Shown here in pieces: positions 43,952-55,074 of a stretch of DNA of 64,000 nt; position 1 is the first letter of the stretch; each line of letters begins with the position of its first letter. The DNA is from Leishmania mexicana MHOM/GT/2001/U1103 (lineage: Eukaryota; Euglenozoa; Kinetoplastea; Trypanosomatida; Trypanosomatidae): contig NC_018336.1 of the NCBI RefSeq assembly GCF_000234665.1, positions 31,001 through 95,000 of the forward strand. The letters run 5' to 3'. A program made the position numbers and the translations under genes. The notes under the pieces were generated by a model, which searched no databases, had not been told where the DNA came from, and was given only the letters and a program-made list of their open reading frames with translations.

Positions 43952-45456
43952 GTTCCAGGCGCACAACGAGCCGCAAGTAGCATGTGCCACTTCCGTCTCC
44001 CGTTGCTTCGCGATCCTGTCACACCGTTCGTGATGCACCTCTGTGCTCACACGCACTGAAAGCGAGGCGGCGCTGTCGCCTTTCCAGGTTGCGTGGGGAA
44101 GGGTGAAGGACACGTGGGAGAACAGATGCCCCTTGAAGCCCCGCGTCCAGGATTCAATTTTTCCCGCTGTGAGTCAGGTCCAGGCAATCTAGGCGCGCCT
44201 AGCAGAGGCTCTTCTCGAACTCCTGCGAAACCACTGGCGGAAGTGCAGCTGTGTATGCTGCAAGCGGGCGGGTGTGTTGAGGGGGTGAGGGGAGAGTTCG
44301 GTCTGGTCAGCTTCAAAGGTGAAGAGACAAAGTACGGCACACCGAGTGTGAGGAGGGGGCAAAGGCAGCACTCAGACACGGGAAGGTGAGTGGGGTTGGA
44401 AGCCTGACTTGTAGCGCGCGCCAGCACAGCACCGTACGGGAGCCGCAGCGCAGCACAGCGAGTAAAATGGGCATTGAGAGGACGGGCAAGAAGAAGAGAG
44501 AGGGTTGGAGGAGGGGAACGATAACATTGTGCTACAGCACGTCCTCACCAGCAGGGAAGGCAGAGGAGGGAGCAGAAAGCACCAATGAGTGATGCGCATA
44601 GAACGACCTACATGATTAACGCTTCGCACACCCGTGCGTCACCTGCTACGTTCCCGTAGAGGCAGGAAAGCCCATGGCAGATATTCTGCCAGTGAGCAGC
44701 GCATTCGAAATTCGACGTTGCGGCGTCTCGAAGAGAGACACAAAACACCCGTGCACGTGAGCTCTGTCACCAATCCCTGGCTACTCTGTCAAGTGTGGTC
44801 GCTGCTTCTCTTCTGTGCTCGACTCAGCTATCCCTCCTACCCTGCCTCTTGGGTCCCTACGCGTCGCGCACCCCCCCCCGTCTTCATGGTTCACCAAGGA
44901 CTGGTCGATCTAAAAAAAGAGCCTATGCACAGGAAAAAGAGGGGCGCCGTTGGTACTACACGAAACAAAACGAAGTGAGCTAGTACCAGCGACAGCGTGC
45001 CGAGCGCCGTGGGAGGGGGTGGGGGTTCACCAACGACAACGCCGCCGCACAACACGTTAGCATCCAAGCACGAACACCGCTACCAGAGGTTGAACACGCA
45101 AAAGCATGACAGTCAAACTGAGCAACGCGAAAGGGCGAGCACTGCACACGAGAAGACGGCCTCGGGCTGCTCAGGAAGCTCTGTATACTCGGCACTGTTG
45201 AACGTGCGGCATGCACCTCCACACATACGCGAACAGAGAAGCATACGCGTCCGCTACGAGAGCGTGAGAAGAGCCTGTGATCGCGCACAGACCAAACCCC
45301 GCGTCTGCACAACATGACTGTTTCGCTGCTTCTTGTTGAATCACTGCCTTTCATCACTACACGAGAGCAGCGTGGGAGTTTCACAAGAAAAAAATAGAAC
45401 CGAGGTGATAAAGAGGGAAGAAGGCTACCAGGACTGCCGCGCGTCGACGACGGACA
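43952..45456. other. Intercistronic spacer
   Basis: Spacer of 1.5 kb between the RGG2-like gene and the 42938 gene. No recognisable feature besides a short C run near 44870-44879. Confidence 0.45.
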
Positions 45457-46440
45457 TCACTGCGCTGCTGCCGAGTCGTTGGGGACGTCGCCCTGCGCTA
45501 TCGCCTTCTCGCGGCGCGACTTCTCGGCCTCCGCCTTGCGCGCGCGAAGCTGAGCGTCGCGGGCATCTCGGATCTTGCGTCTGGTGTTGATGAGTACGGT
45601 ATCCTCGCGGTCTTCGCGGAGGTACAGCGTGGCTCCCTCCAGCTCAGAAGCCTGCAGTTCCGTGATGCAGCGGGCGGCATCTTCGGGGACAGCGAACTCC
45701 ACCATGCCCCGACCGCCAGAGAAGAGGCGGCAGAACGTGATGTCGCCGGCCTGCCGGAGGTGGTCCTTCAAGGTGTGCCACGTGGTTTCATCCGATAATC
45801 CTGACACTTGCACGCGCTGCCCAACTAGCTTTTTCACCCCATCCACCTCCACCTCAACCGCCGTAAGCGTCAGCGGGTCAACGCGGCGCACTGGTGGTTG
45901 AAAGCTGGGTGGTGCTGCATTCCACGCGTCTTCGTCAGCGGTGGCTGGCTGTCCCCATACGCCACCACCACTGCCACCGCGACCGCGCCGAAAGCTGCCA
46001 CGCGCACCGCGCTGCCGGCCCCCGGTTGGGGCGTCTCTCCAGCCACCGTCACCACCCCAGCCCGACTGTCCGCCGCCCCGCCCCCCGCCCCAGCCATCAG
46101 AGCTGTCTTTAGCGCCCCAGCCGCTCTTTCCACGCGACCCGCGACCGCGGCCGCGACCGCCAGCGCCGCCCCAACCGCTTGCGGAGGTCGAGTCGCCAGC
46201 GCCGCCCCAACCGCTTGCGGAGGTCGAGTCGCCAGCGCCACCCCAACCGTTTGCGGAGGTCGAGTCGCCAGCGCCGCCCCAACCGCTTGCGGAGGTCGAG
46301 TCGCCAGCACCGCCCCAACCGCTTGCGGAGGTCGATTCGCCAGCGCTACCCCAACCGCCGCCACCTCCGGTCTTACCCCAACCTTGCAGGCACACAGCGC
46401 TCGCGCGGGACAGCAACGGTGCAAAGCTGCGGCGCAACAT
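45457..46440 (-). CDS. RGG2: RGG2-like mitochondrial RNA-editing factor (GWG/RG repeats plus RRM)
   Basis: Predicted 327 residues. The N-terminus (MLRRSFAPLLSRASAV) is a good mitochondrial presequence. Residues 29-165 are glycine-rich, with GWGG repeats followed by RG/RGG motifs (GRGRGRGSRG, RRGRGG). Residues about 205-285 form an RNA recognition motif with RNP2 VQVSGL and RNP1 GRGMVEFA, then a basic helical tail. This order (presequence, GWG, RG, RRM) is that of trypanosome RGG2, a component of the RNA-editing substrate-binding complex (MRB1/RESC) that binds and anneals RNA during kinetoplast mRNA editing. The frame is open to a GTG at 46662 but the first ATG preceding the presequence is 46440; an upstream in-frame ATG at residue -60 would bury the presequence. 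Confidence 0.82.
   Translation of the reverse strand: MLRRSFAPLLSRASAVCLQGWGKTGGGGGWGSAGESTSASGWGGAGDSTSASGWGGAGDSTSANGWGGAGDSTSASGWGGAGDSTSASGWGGAGGRGRGRGSRGKSGWGAKDSSDGWGGGRGGGQSGWGGDGGWRDAPTGGRQRGARGSFRRGRGGSGGGVWGQPATADEDAWNAAPPSFQPPVRRVDPLTLTAVEVEVDGVKKLVGQRVQVSGLSDETTWHTLKDHLRQAGDITFCRLFSGGRGMVEFAVPEDAARCITELQASELEGATLYLREDREDTVLINTRRKIRDARDAQLRARKAEAEKSRREKAIAQGDVPNDSAAAQ
46165..46356 (-). repeat. 36-bp tandem minisatellite inside the RGG2-like gene
   Basis: Five and a half copies of a 36-bp unit coding for the 12-residue GWGGAGDSTSAS. Copies differ by one or two bases (one has N for S, the 5' copy has S/E changes). The unit is a multiple of three, so changes in copy number keep the frame. 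Confidence 0.92.
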
Positions 46441-47376
46441 TCTTCCCCTGCCTTGAGCTGCTCTCACTGAAAACCAAACAAGAATCGCACGTGTAGTGTA
46501 GGGCTCTTTTTGGCTGCACTGGCAAGGCCCACTCGTGCCCACGTCGTTCCAGCAGAGGCGCCTGAACGCGAAATGCGACAACGTGTACCGGATGGTGCAA
46601 ACGCCCTCCCCCACCACCATACAAATGTGTAGCTTTCGCAGCGACGACGACGCTGAGCGCACAAAACCCCGCCGATAGACGGTTGCCTGTGCTACTGCGT
46701 TTCACTCACGCTCCCCGTTACGTGATTTGACGCGATTTACGCCGTTCGCGTCAGTGTTTCGCTTGCGTTATCTCGCTCTCCAAACGTAGATCTACCAAAG
46801 CTGGTGCGATTGGGAAAACAAGAGGGATAAGACACGAGACAAGCACATGGACGCCCACGCTGCCCGGTAAGGTCAGCGCAGGCACACGCACGCGCACAGA
46901 GAGAAAGGGAGGTCACAAAACAAGCAAAGAATGCAGGAGAGACACAGTGGAGGTAGAAGAGAAGTCCAGCCTTGAGATGCAGAACACGCTCTACGGTCAT
47001 GTCTCAGCAATCCATGGCACTGCGCGCAACAGATGGATCCTGTACACTGACCGACAAACGAAGGGAAAAAGAAGGGGAGGCCGAGTCAGCCGTCGAGTGC
47101 GAGTTTCACGCTCCTTGCTCCCTCCCTTCACACGTCTTCTGTCCTGCCAGAGAAGGTTGGCATGGCAAGTCGCCCTTCACTGTCAGCTCAAGATACGGCG
47201 AGGGAGACCTCCTATGAATGTTTTCTTCTCGCTGCTGTCAGAGAACAGCTCCCATGGTATATGTCTGCATACTTGACCCGTATTTTTCTTCCGCTTCTGC
47301 GTAACCTTCTTAGAAATACTCGGGCCGCCTTCCTCTGCCACCATCATTCCTACGAACGTGCGTGTGTTACTACTAC

Positions 47377-47638
47377 CATTCCTTGGCCCGTGCGAGAGAG
47401 GGGAGAGATGGCAGCAGAGGGGGAATTACACCGAGACCATCGGGGAGTCACAGAGTATTCGCCTCAACCGATCCGACTTCGGGACTGTGGGTGCGATCGA
47501 GCCGCTAAACACCGAGGGGACCATACCACCAAGAATGGGGTGCATCCTTCATACAAGAGCATCGGTGTACCTACATGCCTGTGCTTGTGTACGGGCAAAA
47601 GTGCGGCGCCACCGGTCCTTCCAGCTTCTAGCCTCACC
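47377..47638. repeat. 262-bp interspersed repeat, short copy
   Basis: Matches 58293-58554 over 262 bp with two differences seen and no indel. At the second site the same block is joined to the fossil retroposon; here it stands alone, as a short non-autonomous derivative would. Confidence 0.8.
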
Positions 47639-48443
47639 GGATGAAGCCACGAAGGGGGGTCGGATGGGGAGGTGGGACGTACTCAGGAGGCAGGGAGAGT
47701 GGAAACAACGAGAAGTGGCCACCGTGTAACACTGAGGCCAATTCTCAGAGGAAATGGAAACTAGAAGGGAAGCTGACAGATAGAGATCCCGCTTCCAGTG
47801 GATAATGAGTACTTGGTCGTTCACCCCCACCCCCGATCCTGTCTCACTGCCATGTCCGGAGAACAGCGTACAAACGTTCCACAGCAATGCAAGACACCCA
47901 CGAGCACTAAAAGGAAAGACAGGAACAGGGTGTCTGCTGCTTCAGCGCGCGGGAGGCTAGTTTACTCTCCTGCTGGCGTGGAAAGGAGAAGAGATTAGAA
48001 GGCAAAGAGAAGAAAGAGCGAGAGTGAGTGGTCGGCGTTCATGGTCCACAGCACCGGTTCACTATCATACATATGTATCACTGCCGTCACCATCGTCGCC
48101 ACAGCCGCCCTCCGTGTTGGCAAGAGAACGAGACGGATCAACCGAGGGACTGGGGCAGAGGAGCAATGGCGAAACTGCGAATAACAGGAAACGAAAGCAG
48201 AACAAAGATGAGGAGAGGCGAGCTAGCGAGGGAGAGAGGTACGCAGCGAAACAAGATCGAGCCGGTTCGACGATTCGCTCCAGGAACCACGATTACAGGT
48301 GGGAGGGCCACGAAAGAATGTGTTCCACACATACTACAGAGGGAGAAGACACCAATGGAGAACAAAACACGACTGATTGACATCGATCAAGATAAAAAGG
48401 CGGGCTCATCATGTTTTACTCTGATTCAACATGTGTCCATTCA

Positions 48444-48700
48444 CTGCCACACAACGTGAGACAAGCTCCACTCGACCCTCGACATGGCACAGGCACCATC
48501 GCGTGGCGCGAAGCTGTCCTAGACACGCACGCATACAAGCAACGCCCCGACCCTGTCACCACCAGCGGTGAGTACAGCATTTCGCAGGCACAGAAGGGGT
48601 GGGGGCTGCGTGGCTCCTCTCCCCACTACCCCCGACAGAGCGGGTAGGGGTGTAGTGAGCACTGAGATATCATGCACTGGGGTGTTCTACATCAACAGGG
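48444..48700. repeat. SIDER2-like interspersed repeat, copy D
   Basis: Close to copy C along its full length including the terminal TTCTACATCAACAGGG, and to copies A/B in the core. Same orientation as the other three. It lies in the 3' flank of the Mpv17-family gene. Confidence 0.65.
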
Positions 48701-49829
48701 TGTGCAACACGTTGACAGAAAAACAAAACAACAACGCCATTAACGTTAGGAAGTCTCTCTCGCCTCTCTATTCACTCGTTCTCCTTCGACGTGACTGGAT
48801 GGAACAGAGAGGAAAGAGAGGGGACGAAGGGACGGCAGAGACGCAAGGGGCATCGAGGCAGCAGCTGCTGAGACACACGCACGGGCACGCATATCCCTCA
48901 CTCAATGCACACATGAAGAGGGCAGAGACAAACAAATGTGCAGCAGCGGGTAAAACATTATATTAGGCTCACGCACAGGTGCGGTGGGGTGCGTGTACAT
49001 ACAATGCAGCCCCCACGTCCGGTGCAAATCGGAGGCCGAAGGAGGAGGGTGTAGGTGCATGTGTTTGTGAATAGCTACTCGTGTCATCCAAATAGTAAAG
49101 CAACTCGTGACAGTTTCGACCATCACTGCTGCAATCGGCAAGGCAGCCTGCAGCCTCAACTACGTATTTCGCCCTAGTCAAAGTATCTTTCCTCTTGCGC
49201 ATCCTGATCACACGACAGAACCCCTCCCATAAATTTGCCTGTTGTTGATGTACACTACTGTTACGCGCGCGCCACAAACCGCAGCCGCAAGCCTGTGCCC
49301 ACCAGCAGCGCGTTGCGGATCAGCAGTAGTCTCTGTATCCCTTTCCCTCTCACGTGCGCTTGGAATTAGACGGTACGGTGGTTAGCTGTGGCTCACGAGG
49401 GGATGCGGCACTGTGTACTCCACACAGGGCTCAGCGCGCGCACGCACACGTTCTACAATCGAACTAGCCAGTATCAGTCGCACAAAGTGGTACCCGCACA
49501 CACAGACAGGGGGGAGGAGCAGACGTCGAAAAAAGCAAAAGAAAAATAAGGAAGAAGCGACGGCATAACGGAAACTGTGAGGTGCGACGATCAAGTACGG
49601 TGCAGTGGCAAAAGCCTTGCGCACCGTCAGACTGCAACAACTTGGCGAAATCACCACAGACGGCGCGGGGGCCATCCAACCTTTTGACTTCTGCATGCGC
49701 TTTTTCATTGGTTGGCTGGAACACGGGGCATTATCACATCAGCGCCCCACAGATCTCCGTCAAGTAGCGCCTCTTCCAGATCAAGCTTTCACAGGCGGGC
49801 ACCTCGTTCGCGTCGATGGTAGTCCCTTT

Positions 49830-50897
49830 CTACATCGTTTGCAGGGGCTGCTTCATGCTAACGTCCTCGCCGCCCACGTTTTTACAACGATGCAGGATGT
49901 AAGACATAATCCCGCTCCACACCACCTGCACACCAGACGAGTAGGCGAGGCGGAAGTGACTTGGGATGTAATAGAACATTGGGAGCCAGTTGAGCGACCA
50001 GAAGGCCAGCGCGTACTTCATGATGTCGGGGAAGTCGTAGATGAGTTTGCGTCTCACATCCACCGAGACACACGTGAAGTATTCGTGGAAGTTAAAGTCG
50101 TGATTGTCGACGATGCGGTAGTAGTAACCCATCTTGTGTACTGTCGTCTGATCCAGCTCACTCATGGCGTTGCGGAAGGGGCTGAAAACAAAGCGAAAGC
50201 GCCCGGTGCCCTTCTGCGCATCTGCCGCGCCTGCGTCATCGTCGCCGGCCACCACGACATGCTCTTGCGCCTTGGGAACCGTATTCATCGGAATCGCCAT
50301 CACGCGTCGTCGTCCATCGCGGCCGTCGCGGTAGATGAAGAAGTGGTCCATGGCGGTGACGTAGGTGAGGTAAATCGGGCTTGTCAGCTGCGCCGCGATG
50401 TAGCTGAGGAACCCCTTCCCAATGGCGCTACGCTTGGTGATGGCAGCCGGATTGATGAGGCGATCCAGATGGCGGTACACCCACAGGAAGTACGGCACAC
50501 CGAAGAGAAAGGTAAAGCTGCAAAAGATCATGCTACGGCGAAGGTCAAGAAGTATGGTGGTGTTGCCGTCCACCGCCGAGGAGGAAGCCGGTAGCGACGC
50601 ATTTTGCGTCGCCCTATCAGTAGGGGACGACACCGCCGTGCCACGATCCGCTTGGTATGCACGCCACCGCTGACGAGCACAGAGGAACGGAGACTGAACA
50701 GTTATTAGGAACGGTGAGCTGTGGCTCTCGTTGGGCAGCCGCTCACGCGTTAGAGGTGGGCGCGACTGCAGCCATGGCTCGTAGATTGTCTGGCACACAA
50801 CATCCCCGCAAAAGCCGATCGTAGTGCTGAGTGACATGTTGGTGCGTAGTGGGTACTCCTTAAGGTAGTAGGAGAGAGAGTGGAGAATGAACTTCAT
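49830..50897 (-). CDS. Mpv17/PMP22-family membrane protein
   Basis: Predicted 356 residues. The start (LHSLSYYLKEYPLRTNMSLST) and the following GFCGDVVCQTIYE match the family's opening, a helix then a GD-x-x-x-Q motif. The end (SLNWLPMFYYIPSHFRLAY, then VWSGIMSYIL) matches the C-terminal signature of W-x-x-N/W-P and PxxxR followed by a W-containing last span. The middle holds a hydrophilic insert of roughly 60 residues before the second span (GRR/WRAYQADRG region) and another after the third, making it about twice the family's usual 180-200 residues. Members sit in peroxisomal (here glycosomal) or inner mitochondrial membranes and are thought to be channels. The frame continues to a TTG at 51149; the first ATG is 50897. 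Confidence 0.8.
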   Translation of the reverse strand: MKFILHSLSYYLKEYPLRTNMSLSTTIGFCGDVVCQTIYEPWLQSRPPLTRERLPNESHSSPFLITVQSPFLCARQRWRAYQADRGTAVSSPTDRATQNASLPASSSAVDGNTTILLDLRRSMIFCSFTFLFGVPYFLWVYRHLDRLINPAAITKRSAIGKGFLSYIAAQLTSPIYLTYVTAMDHFFIYRDGRDGRRRVMAIPMNTVPKAQEHVVVAGDDDAGAADAQKGTGRFRFVFSPFRNAMSELDQTTVHKMGYYYRIVDNHDFNFHEYFTCVSVDVRRKLIYDFPDIMKYALAFWSLNWLPMFYYIPSHFRLAYSSGVQVVWSGIMSYILHRCKNVGGEDVSMKQPLQTM

Positions 50898-51304
50898 GGC
50901 GACGGAAAGAGGCGGCAGCGCTGTAGCAGCACCAGAGAGATATCTACAGGTAGACCTGGGAGCGAACAAGTGAGCAAAGCAGATCTGCAGGGCCCACACA
51001 CCTCGAGTGAGGAAAACGTCAACAAATACAAGCACACCGACACAGAGCAGCGGCAGAGGCCTGCACCGGTAGCGCACAAAACGACAGGAAGGGAGGGAGT
51101 TCTGGTGTGCTGTGGCACGAAAACAAACACAGCGGTGAAGGACCTGCAATGGCAGCAGCAGAAGCCGTCACACCGCACACCAAGAAGAGCCCACACACAA
51201 ACACACCAAACCTTGAGGAGTGAAAGAGTACGCAGCTTATATGAACGCAACAGAGGGTACAAACAGGGAGCACGGATGCGTCCCCTTCTTCTTTGCACGC
51301 GATG

Positions 51305-51344
<40 letters not shown>

Positions 51345-52098
51345 CGGTGTGCATCGAGAAAGACGGAGTGTCAAGGAAATCGAAGGGAAGCGGAGGTAGG
51401 AGGCATGAAAAACTGAAGGTTGACCGGCATAAAAGAACAGGACCGATGAAAGCGGTGCGCTTTCACAAACGAAAATAGGGGGAAAAGAAAGACGGCGTGT
51501 GGGCGCGTGTCTACGGGATACCTGCGTGGCCTTCCCCTCTAGCAGCGCCCCATTCCCTTGGCCACGTCTCTCTTTTTTACTAGCCGCTTCTCTCTTCGTT
51601 TTGACCCTTCCTCGATCGGAGTCCTCGCCAGCATCACCAGTCGCAGCGCGAAAGAGAGGTATGTCGATGTCCAGAGAGAGAGGAAGACAGCCGGCGGATA
51701 GAGTATGGGCATACTCTTCTGATTCGCCTCCTTCGCTGTTGATGCTACGAATGTGTGCGTTTTCTCGAGCGCCCACGCATGCCAAACATGGCGGAGCAAA
51801 ACAACTCGGAATCGCCTCTGTCCACGCCATGCGCGTTGGAAGTCACAAGAGAGGGTCTGCCGCCCTCCCCCTTCTTCGTCGTCTTCTTCCATTGCACCAG
51901 GCGTCCATCCGTTGTTTTATTCGCATCATCGCTGTTCTTTGCGTGGTGGTGCCCTCTGGCACGCAAGTGTATCCATTAAAATTCAAGGCGAGGTGCTGGT
52001 AGCCATCGCCCGTGCACCCTCCTGCCTGTCCAAGTACGCACACACACACACAGACAGCGACACCAACACACACACACACATGCACGCCTGCTTTCTCC
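50898..52098. other. Intercistronic spacer with (TG)n
   Basis: Spacer between the CstF-50-like and Mpv17-family genes. Contains the TG run at 51306-51340 and CA-rich sequence at 52035-52080. No gene seen. Confidence 0.5.
51306..51340. repeat. (TG)n microsatellite
   Basis: Seventeen uninterrupted TG units; CA on the transcribed strand. Longest dinucleotide tract in the window. Confidence 0.93.
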
Positions 52099-53742
52099 TC
52101 ACGATGGAAGCCACGCTGGGGTCCACAGACGCAGTCGACTGTCGTCACCTCCTGTGACAATACAGTTGGCCCACGGGCTGGCGGCAAGCCCCCTTTGCAT
52201 AAAGCTCGGCTGCGTTGTCACCGTGGAGTCCACCGCCCCAGTGTACACGCAGTAGCTGTGCACAGCGAGAAGAGTAGAGTCGTGGCAATGCACGTGGCTT
52301 TCGTTGGCGGAGAACACGGCCCGTATGCTGCGGCATTCACACTTGGTGGGCTCGCCGAAAGAAGTTACCTCTGGGCTTTGGTAGTTGCGCGACGTTGCAT
52401 GGAGCCGCCTAAGGTCCCACAGGCGCGCCGTAGAGTCCATACCCGCCGTCAGCACAACGTTGCCTGTTCGGCTGTAGACGACGCTTGTGACAGGCACGCC
52501 GGAGTGCGCGTTCTCCGCACGGTAGATGACGCGCCCGCTCACGCCGTCGTAAAGCATCCAGGTACCATCAAGGCTTGTGCTCATCATCGTTCGCCCGTCA
52601 GGAGCAAAGGATACCGACGACAGCGCCGCGCTGTGCTGTGCACCACGGTCGGTAGGCCGGTACGAGGGAGCTGTGGTGCCGCTATCCTCGCTCTCCCATT
52701 GTGGCCCTGTGTGGGCAGTCGAGGACGCGTAGGTGCCAGGCGGCGTGAGCACCTTCTCCGTGCGTACGTTGATCAACCGAGGCAGATGGTGATTCGATGC
52801 CACAACGATGTACTCGCCAGAGGGGTGAAAAGAAGCGTCGCGAATGGGTACGGTGTCGTGAATCTTCAGCACCACCTTCGAGTCTGGAGAAGCGTAGTTG
52901 CGCAAGTAAAGAATGCCTTCGCGTCCACCAGAGAGCACCATTGGTTTCGTGGGGTGGAAGCGCATCACCTCCACTGACTGTGTGTGCTCGTGAAAGCGGC
53001 GCACCATCGCAAGCTCCGTTACCTCGTTGGCATTGCGGATCGCGGACCCTTTAGGAGCCGCCTCACCATTGCCGAAGCTTCCAGCGTCACGGCTGCCATC
53101 AAGCGCTCTCGCGCGGTTCGCGGCGCGCGCCTCGTCCAGTGCGCTTAAATCCTCAATCGTCTCCAGTGAAAAGATGGCTGCAAGTCCGTTGGTGCCAGCG
53201 CACGCAACGTAGGCACCATCTGGAGAGAAAGAGATGTCTCGCACAACGCCGCCGAGCGAAGCTGACATGAAGCGCTCTCGCATGCGCAGGCATCGACGTC
53301 CCACCGACCAGCGGCTGGACAGCGACAGTGGCATGTACAGTTTCGACGCGCTCAGAAAGCGTTCCACGACCTGCGTGAAATGAAACTCCTCCTCAGCACG
53401 CCGCTCCATTTCATTGACACTTAGTCCCGCCGCCACGACGCGTGCGAGGCGGTCGCCTTCGTCCTCCACGTTACCCACCACGACCCCGGTGGCGTCACAG
53501 ACGGCAGAAGCAGCGGCCAGAAACCCGTCGTGGTGAAGCTGGCGCACCATCATCTGATAAATCTCACGAGAAAGGGGATCTACGAGAACGCCTTGCCGGG
53601 GTCGCTTGCGATGAGGTTGCGAACCGCCGGCCATCACCTCCGTGTGTGGGCGGCTAGCGGCTATTGTGGGTGGCGCCACTGTCTCCCCGGGTCTGCCCGC
53701 GGAGCTCGCCGCCGCACCGCGAATGTCAGATAGGGCAGACAT
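52099..53742 (-). CDS. CstF-50-like WD40 protein (cleavage stimulation factor subunit 1)
   Basis: Predicted 547 residues. Residues about 58-85 (SREIYQMMVRQLHHDGFLAA) match the N-terminal dimerisation segment of CstF-50. About seven WD repeats follow: VVRDISFSPDGAYVACAGTNG, VEVMRFHPTKPMVLSGG, RDASFHPSGEYIVVAS, ALSSVSFAPDGRTMMSTSLDG, VTSVVYSRTGNVVLTAGMDS, a repeat around FSANESHVHCHD, and the last with ANCIVTGGDDSRLRLW. The phrase order follows the human protein well (HPT..SGGRE, FHPSGEYI, DG-W-LYDGVSGR). CstF-50 works in the pre-mRNA 3'-end cleavage complex; in trypanosomatids polyadenylation is coupled to trans-splicing of the downstream gene. The first ATG is 53742; the frame itself starts at TTG 53826. 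Confidence 0.8.
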   Translation of the reverse strand: MSALSDIRGAAASSAGRPGETVAPPTIAASRPHTEVMAGGSQPHRKRPRQGVLVDPLSREIYQMMVRQLHHDGFLAAASAVCDATGVVVGNVEDEGDRLARVVAAGLSVNEMERRAEEEFHFTQVVERFLSASKLYMPLSLSSRWSVGRRCLRMRERFMSASLGGVVRDISFSPDGAYVACAGTNGLAAIFSLETIEDLSALDEARAANRARALDGSRDAGSFGNGEAAPKGSAIRNANEVTELAMVRRFHEHTQSVEVMRFHPTKPMVLSGGREGILYLRNYASPDSKVVLKIHDTVPIRDASFHPSGEYIVVASNHHLPRLINVRTEKVLTPPGTYASSTAHTGPQWESEDSGTTAPSYRPTDRGAQHSAALSSVSFAPDGRTMMSTSLDGTWMLYDGVSGRVIYRAENAHSGVPVTSVVYSRTGNVVLTAGMDSTARLWDLRRLHATSRNYQSPEVTSFGEPTKCECRSIRAVFSANESHVHCHDSTLLAVHSYCVYTGAVDSTVTTQPSFMQRGLAASPWANCIVTGGDDSRLRLWTPAWLPS

Positions 53743-54874
53743 CGCACGAAGAGACAAAGAGAAGGCTGACAGGCTGGAGGAGGTGCCGCCACGAGATGCA
53801 AATGTGGCACAACACAAGGAGAACAAGGAAGGCAGTGAGCGTGCTAAACAGCCTTCACCGGCCTCCCGCTGACCTCACTTTCTCTAGGCGTTTTTCTTGT
53901 CTTCACAGAGGAAAGATGAAACGTGTGGGGAGTGGCGGAGGCGTGTAGAGAGAGGCGAATGTGCTGCCTGTGGTGAGTCTCAGCGCGTCTTTCGTCGTTG
54001 AACTGCAGGACCACACCACACACACACACACATCGCAAGACCATGCACACGTGCGCACACGTGGAGGAGGAGGATAAGCAGATGAGGAACGGAAGCAGTG
54101 CAGGAAAAACGGCTCGCGGTCACTTCTACAGCACAAGAACACGCAGCGCATGAACAGAGGCGGAAGAAGTCGGTGTGCTACGCACTGCCACATGCAGCAC
54201 GACAAACCATATCCCGTTACACAGCCAGCAGCACTGCAGCTGGAGTGAAAGAGGAAGCACAAATTTGAGCGATCATTTTCATCCTCGCGAGCATCCACGC
54301 AGAGAGTGAGGTGTTCAGTGCCCCAACCCTCGCGAGAGAGAAGTGGCTACGAGAGGCGCACGTCGGAGACAAGGTTAACCGGAAGCCCCCACACTCAGTG
54401 GCAGATATGTCAAACATATTATTCGGTGAACAGGCAAAGCGCACCCTGGACCCAAGCCGGAGACCTCGGCTTCTGCTCTTTCATCTCGCCCAACAACAAA
54501 GCAAGCTCAGCAACGGCTCAGTAGGTGTGAGACAAATACAGCACAAGAAACTCCCGCTCTAAGGCCAAAAGAATCATAACAGTGGCTTCCGTGCTAACAC
54601 AACACCTAAGAGGCGTAAAGAAGCGCTGTAGTCCTACTATTCCGGATACAGCCCCGTCGGCACACCTCCCCTACCCCCTTTTCAAAACTTCAGCTGCAAG
54701 AGGCCAACATCACCAGCGCAGCTTTCCCACGAGAGCACACAGCTCGCTTTCAACCTACGACTCCCAAAAACCTCTACAACACGTCTGCGATAACAGAAGC
54801 ATTCGTTTACATTCAATCACCGAGACACCTCAAACAACACATTTTTGACGCCAAATCCGCCACCTTCCTCAGCT
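53743..54874. other. Spacer between the CstF-50-like gene and the snoRNA array
   Basis: Contains a CA tract near 54016-54031. On the transcribed strand, pyrimidine-rich sequence near 53880-53930 precedes the CstF-50-like gene. No coding feature seen. Confidence 0.5.
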
Positions 54875-55074
54875 CAGCAACCCCACACAGCACCCAACGA
54901 CCATCAGCTGGTAGTGCATGTTATCCTTGTATCCGCACAGTGCGCAGCGGTCCACCGCCACGCACACGTCAGAGTGAGTATTGATCTGTCTGCATCATCG
55001 TCGCCGCCCGCGCACACCCCCTCCCACGCGCAACACACAGCACCGCACACGCGCGCCACCGCACGCAGAGGTCC

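Larger units (their letters stand above)
46441..49829. other. 3.4-kb spacer with two interspersed repeats
   Basis: Contains the 262-bp repeat (47377-47638) and SIDER-like copy D (48444-48700). The rest shows no gene. It separates the Mpv17-family gene from the RGG2-like gene. Confidence 0.5.

Noticed and set aside
49605..50594. 329-codon plus-strand frame opposite the Mpv17-family gene
   Set aside because: Antisense shadow of a recognised gene, with no domain of its own.
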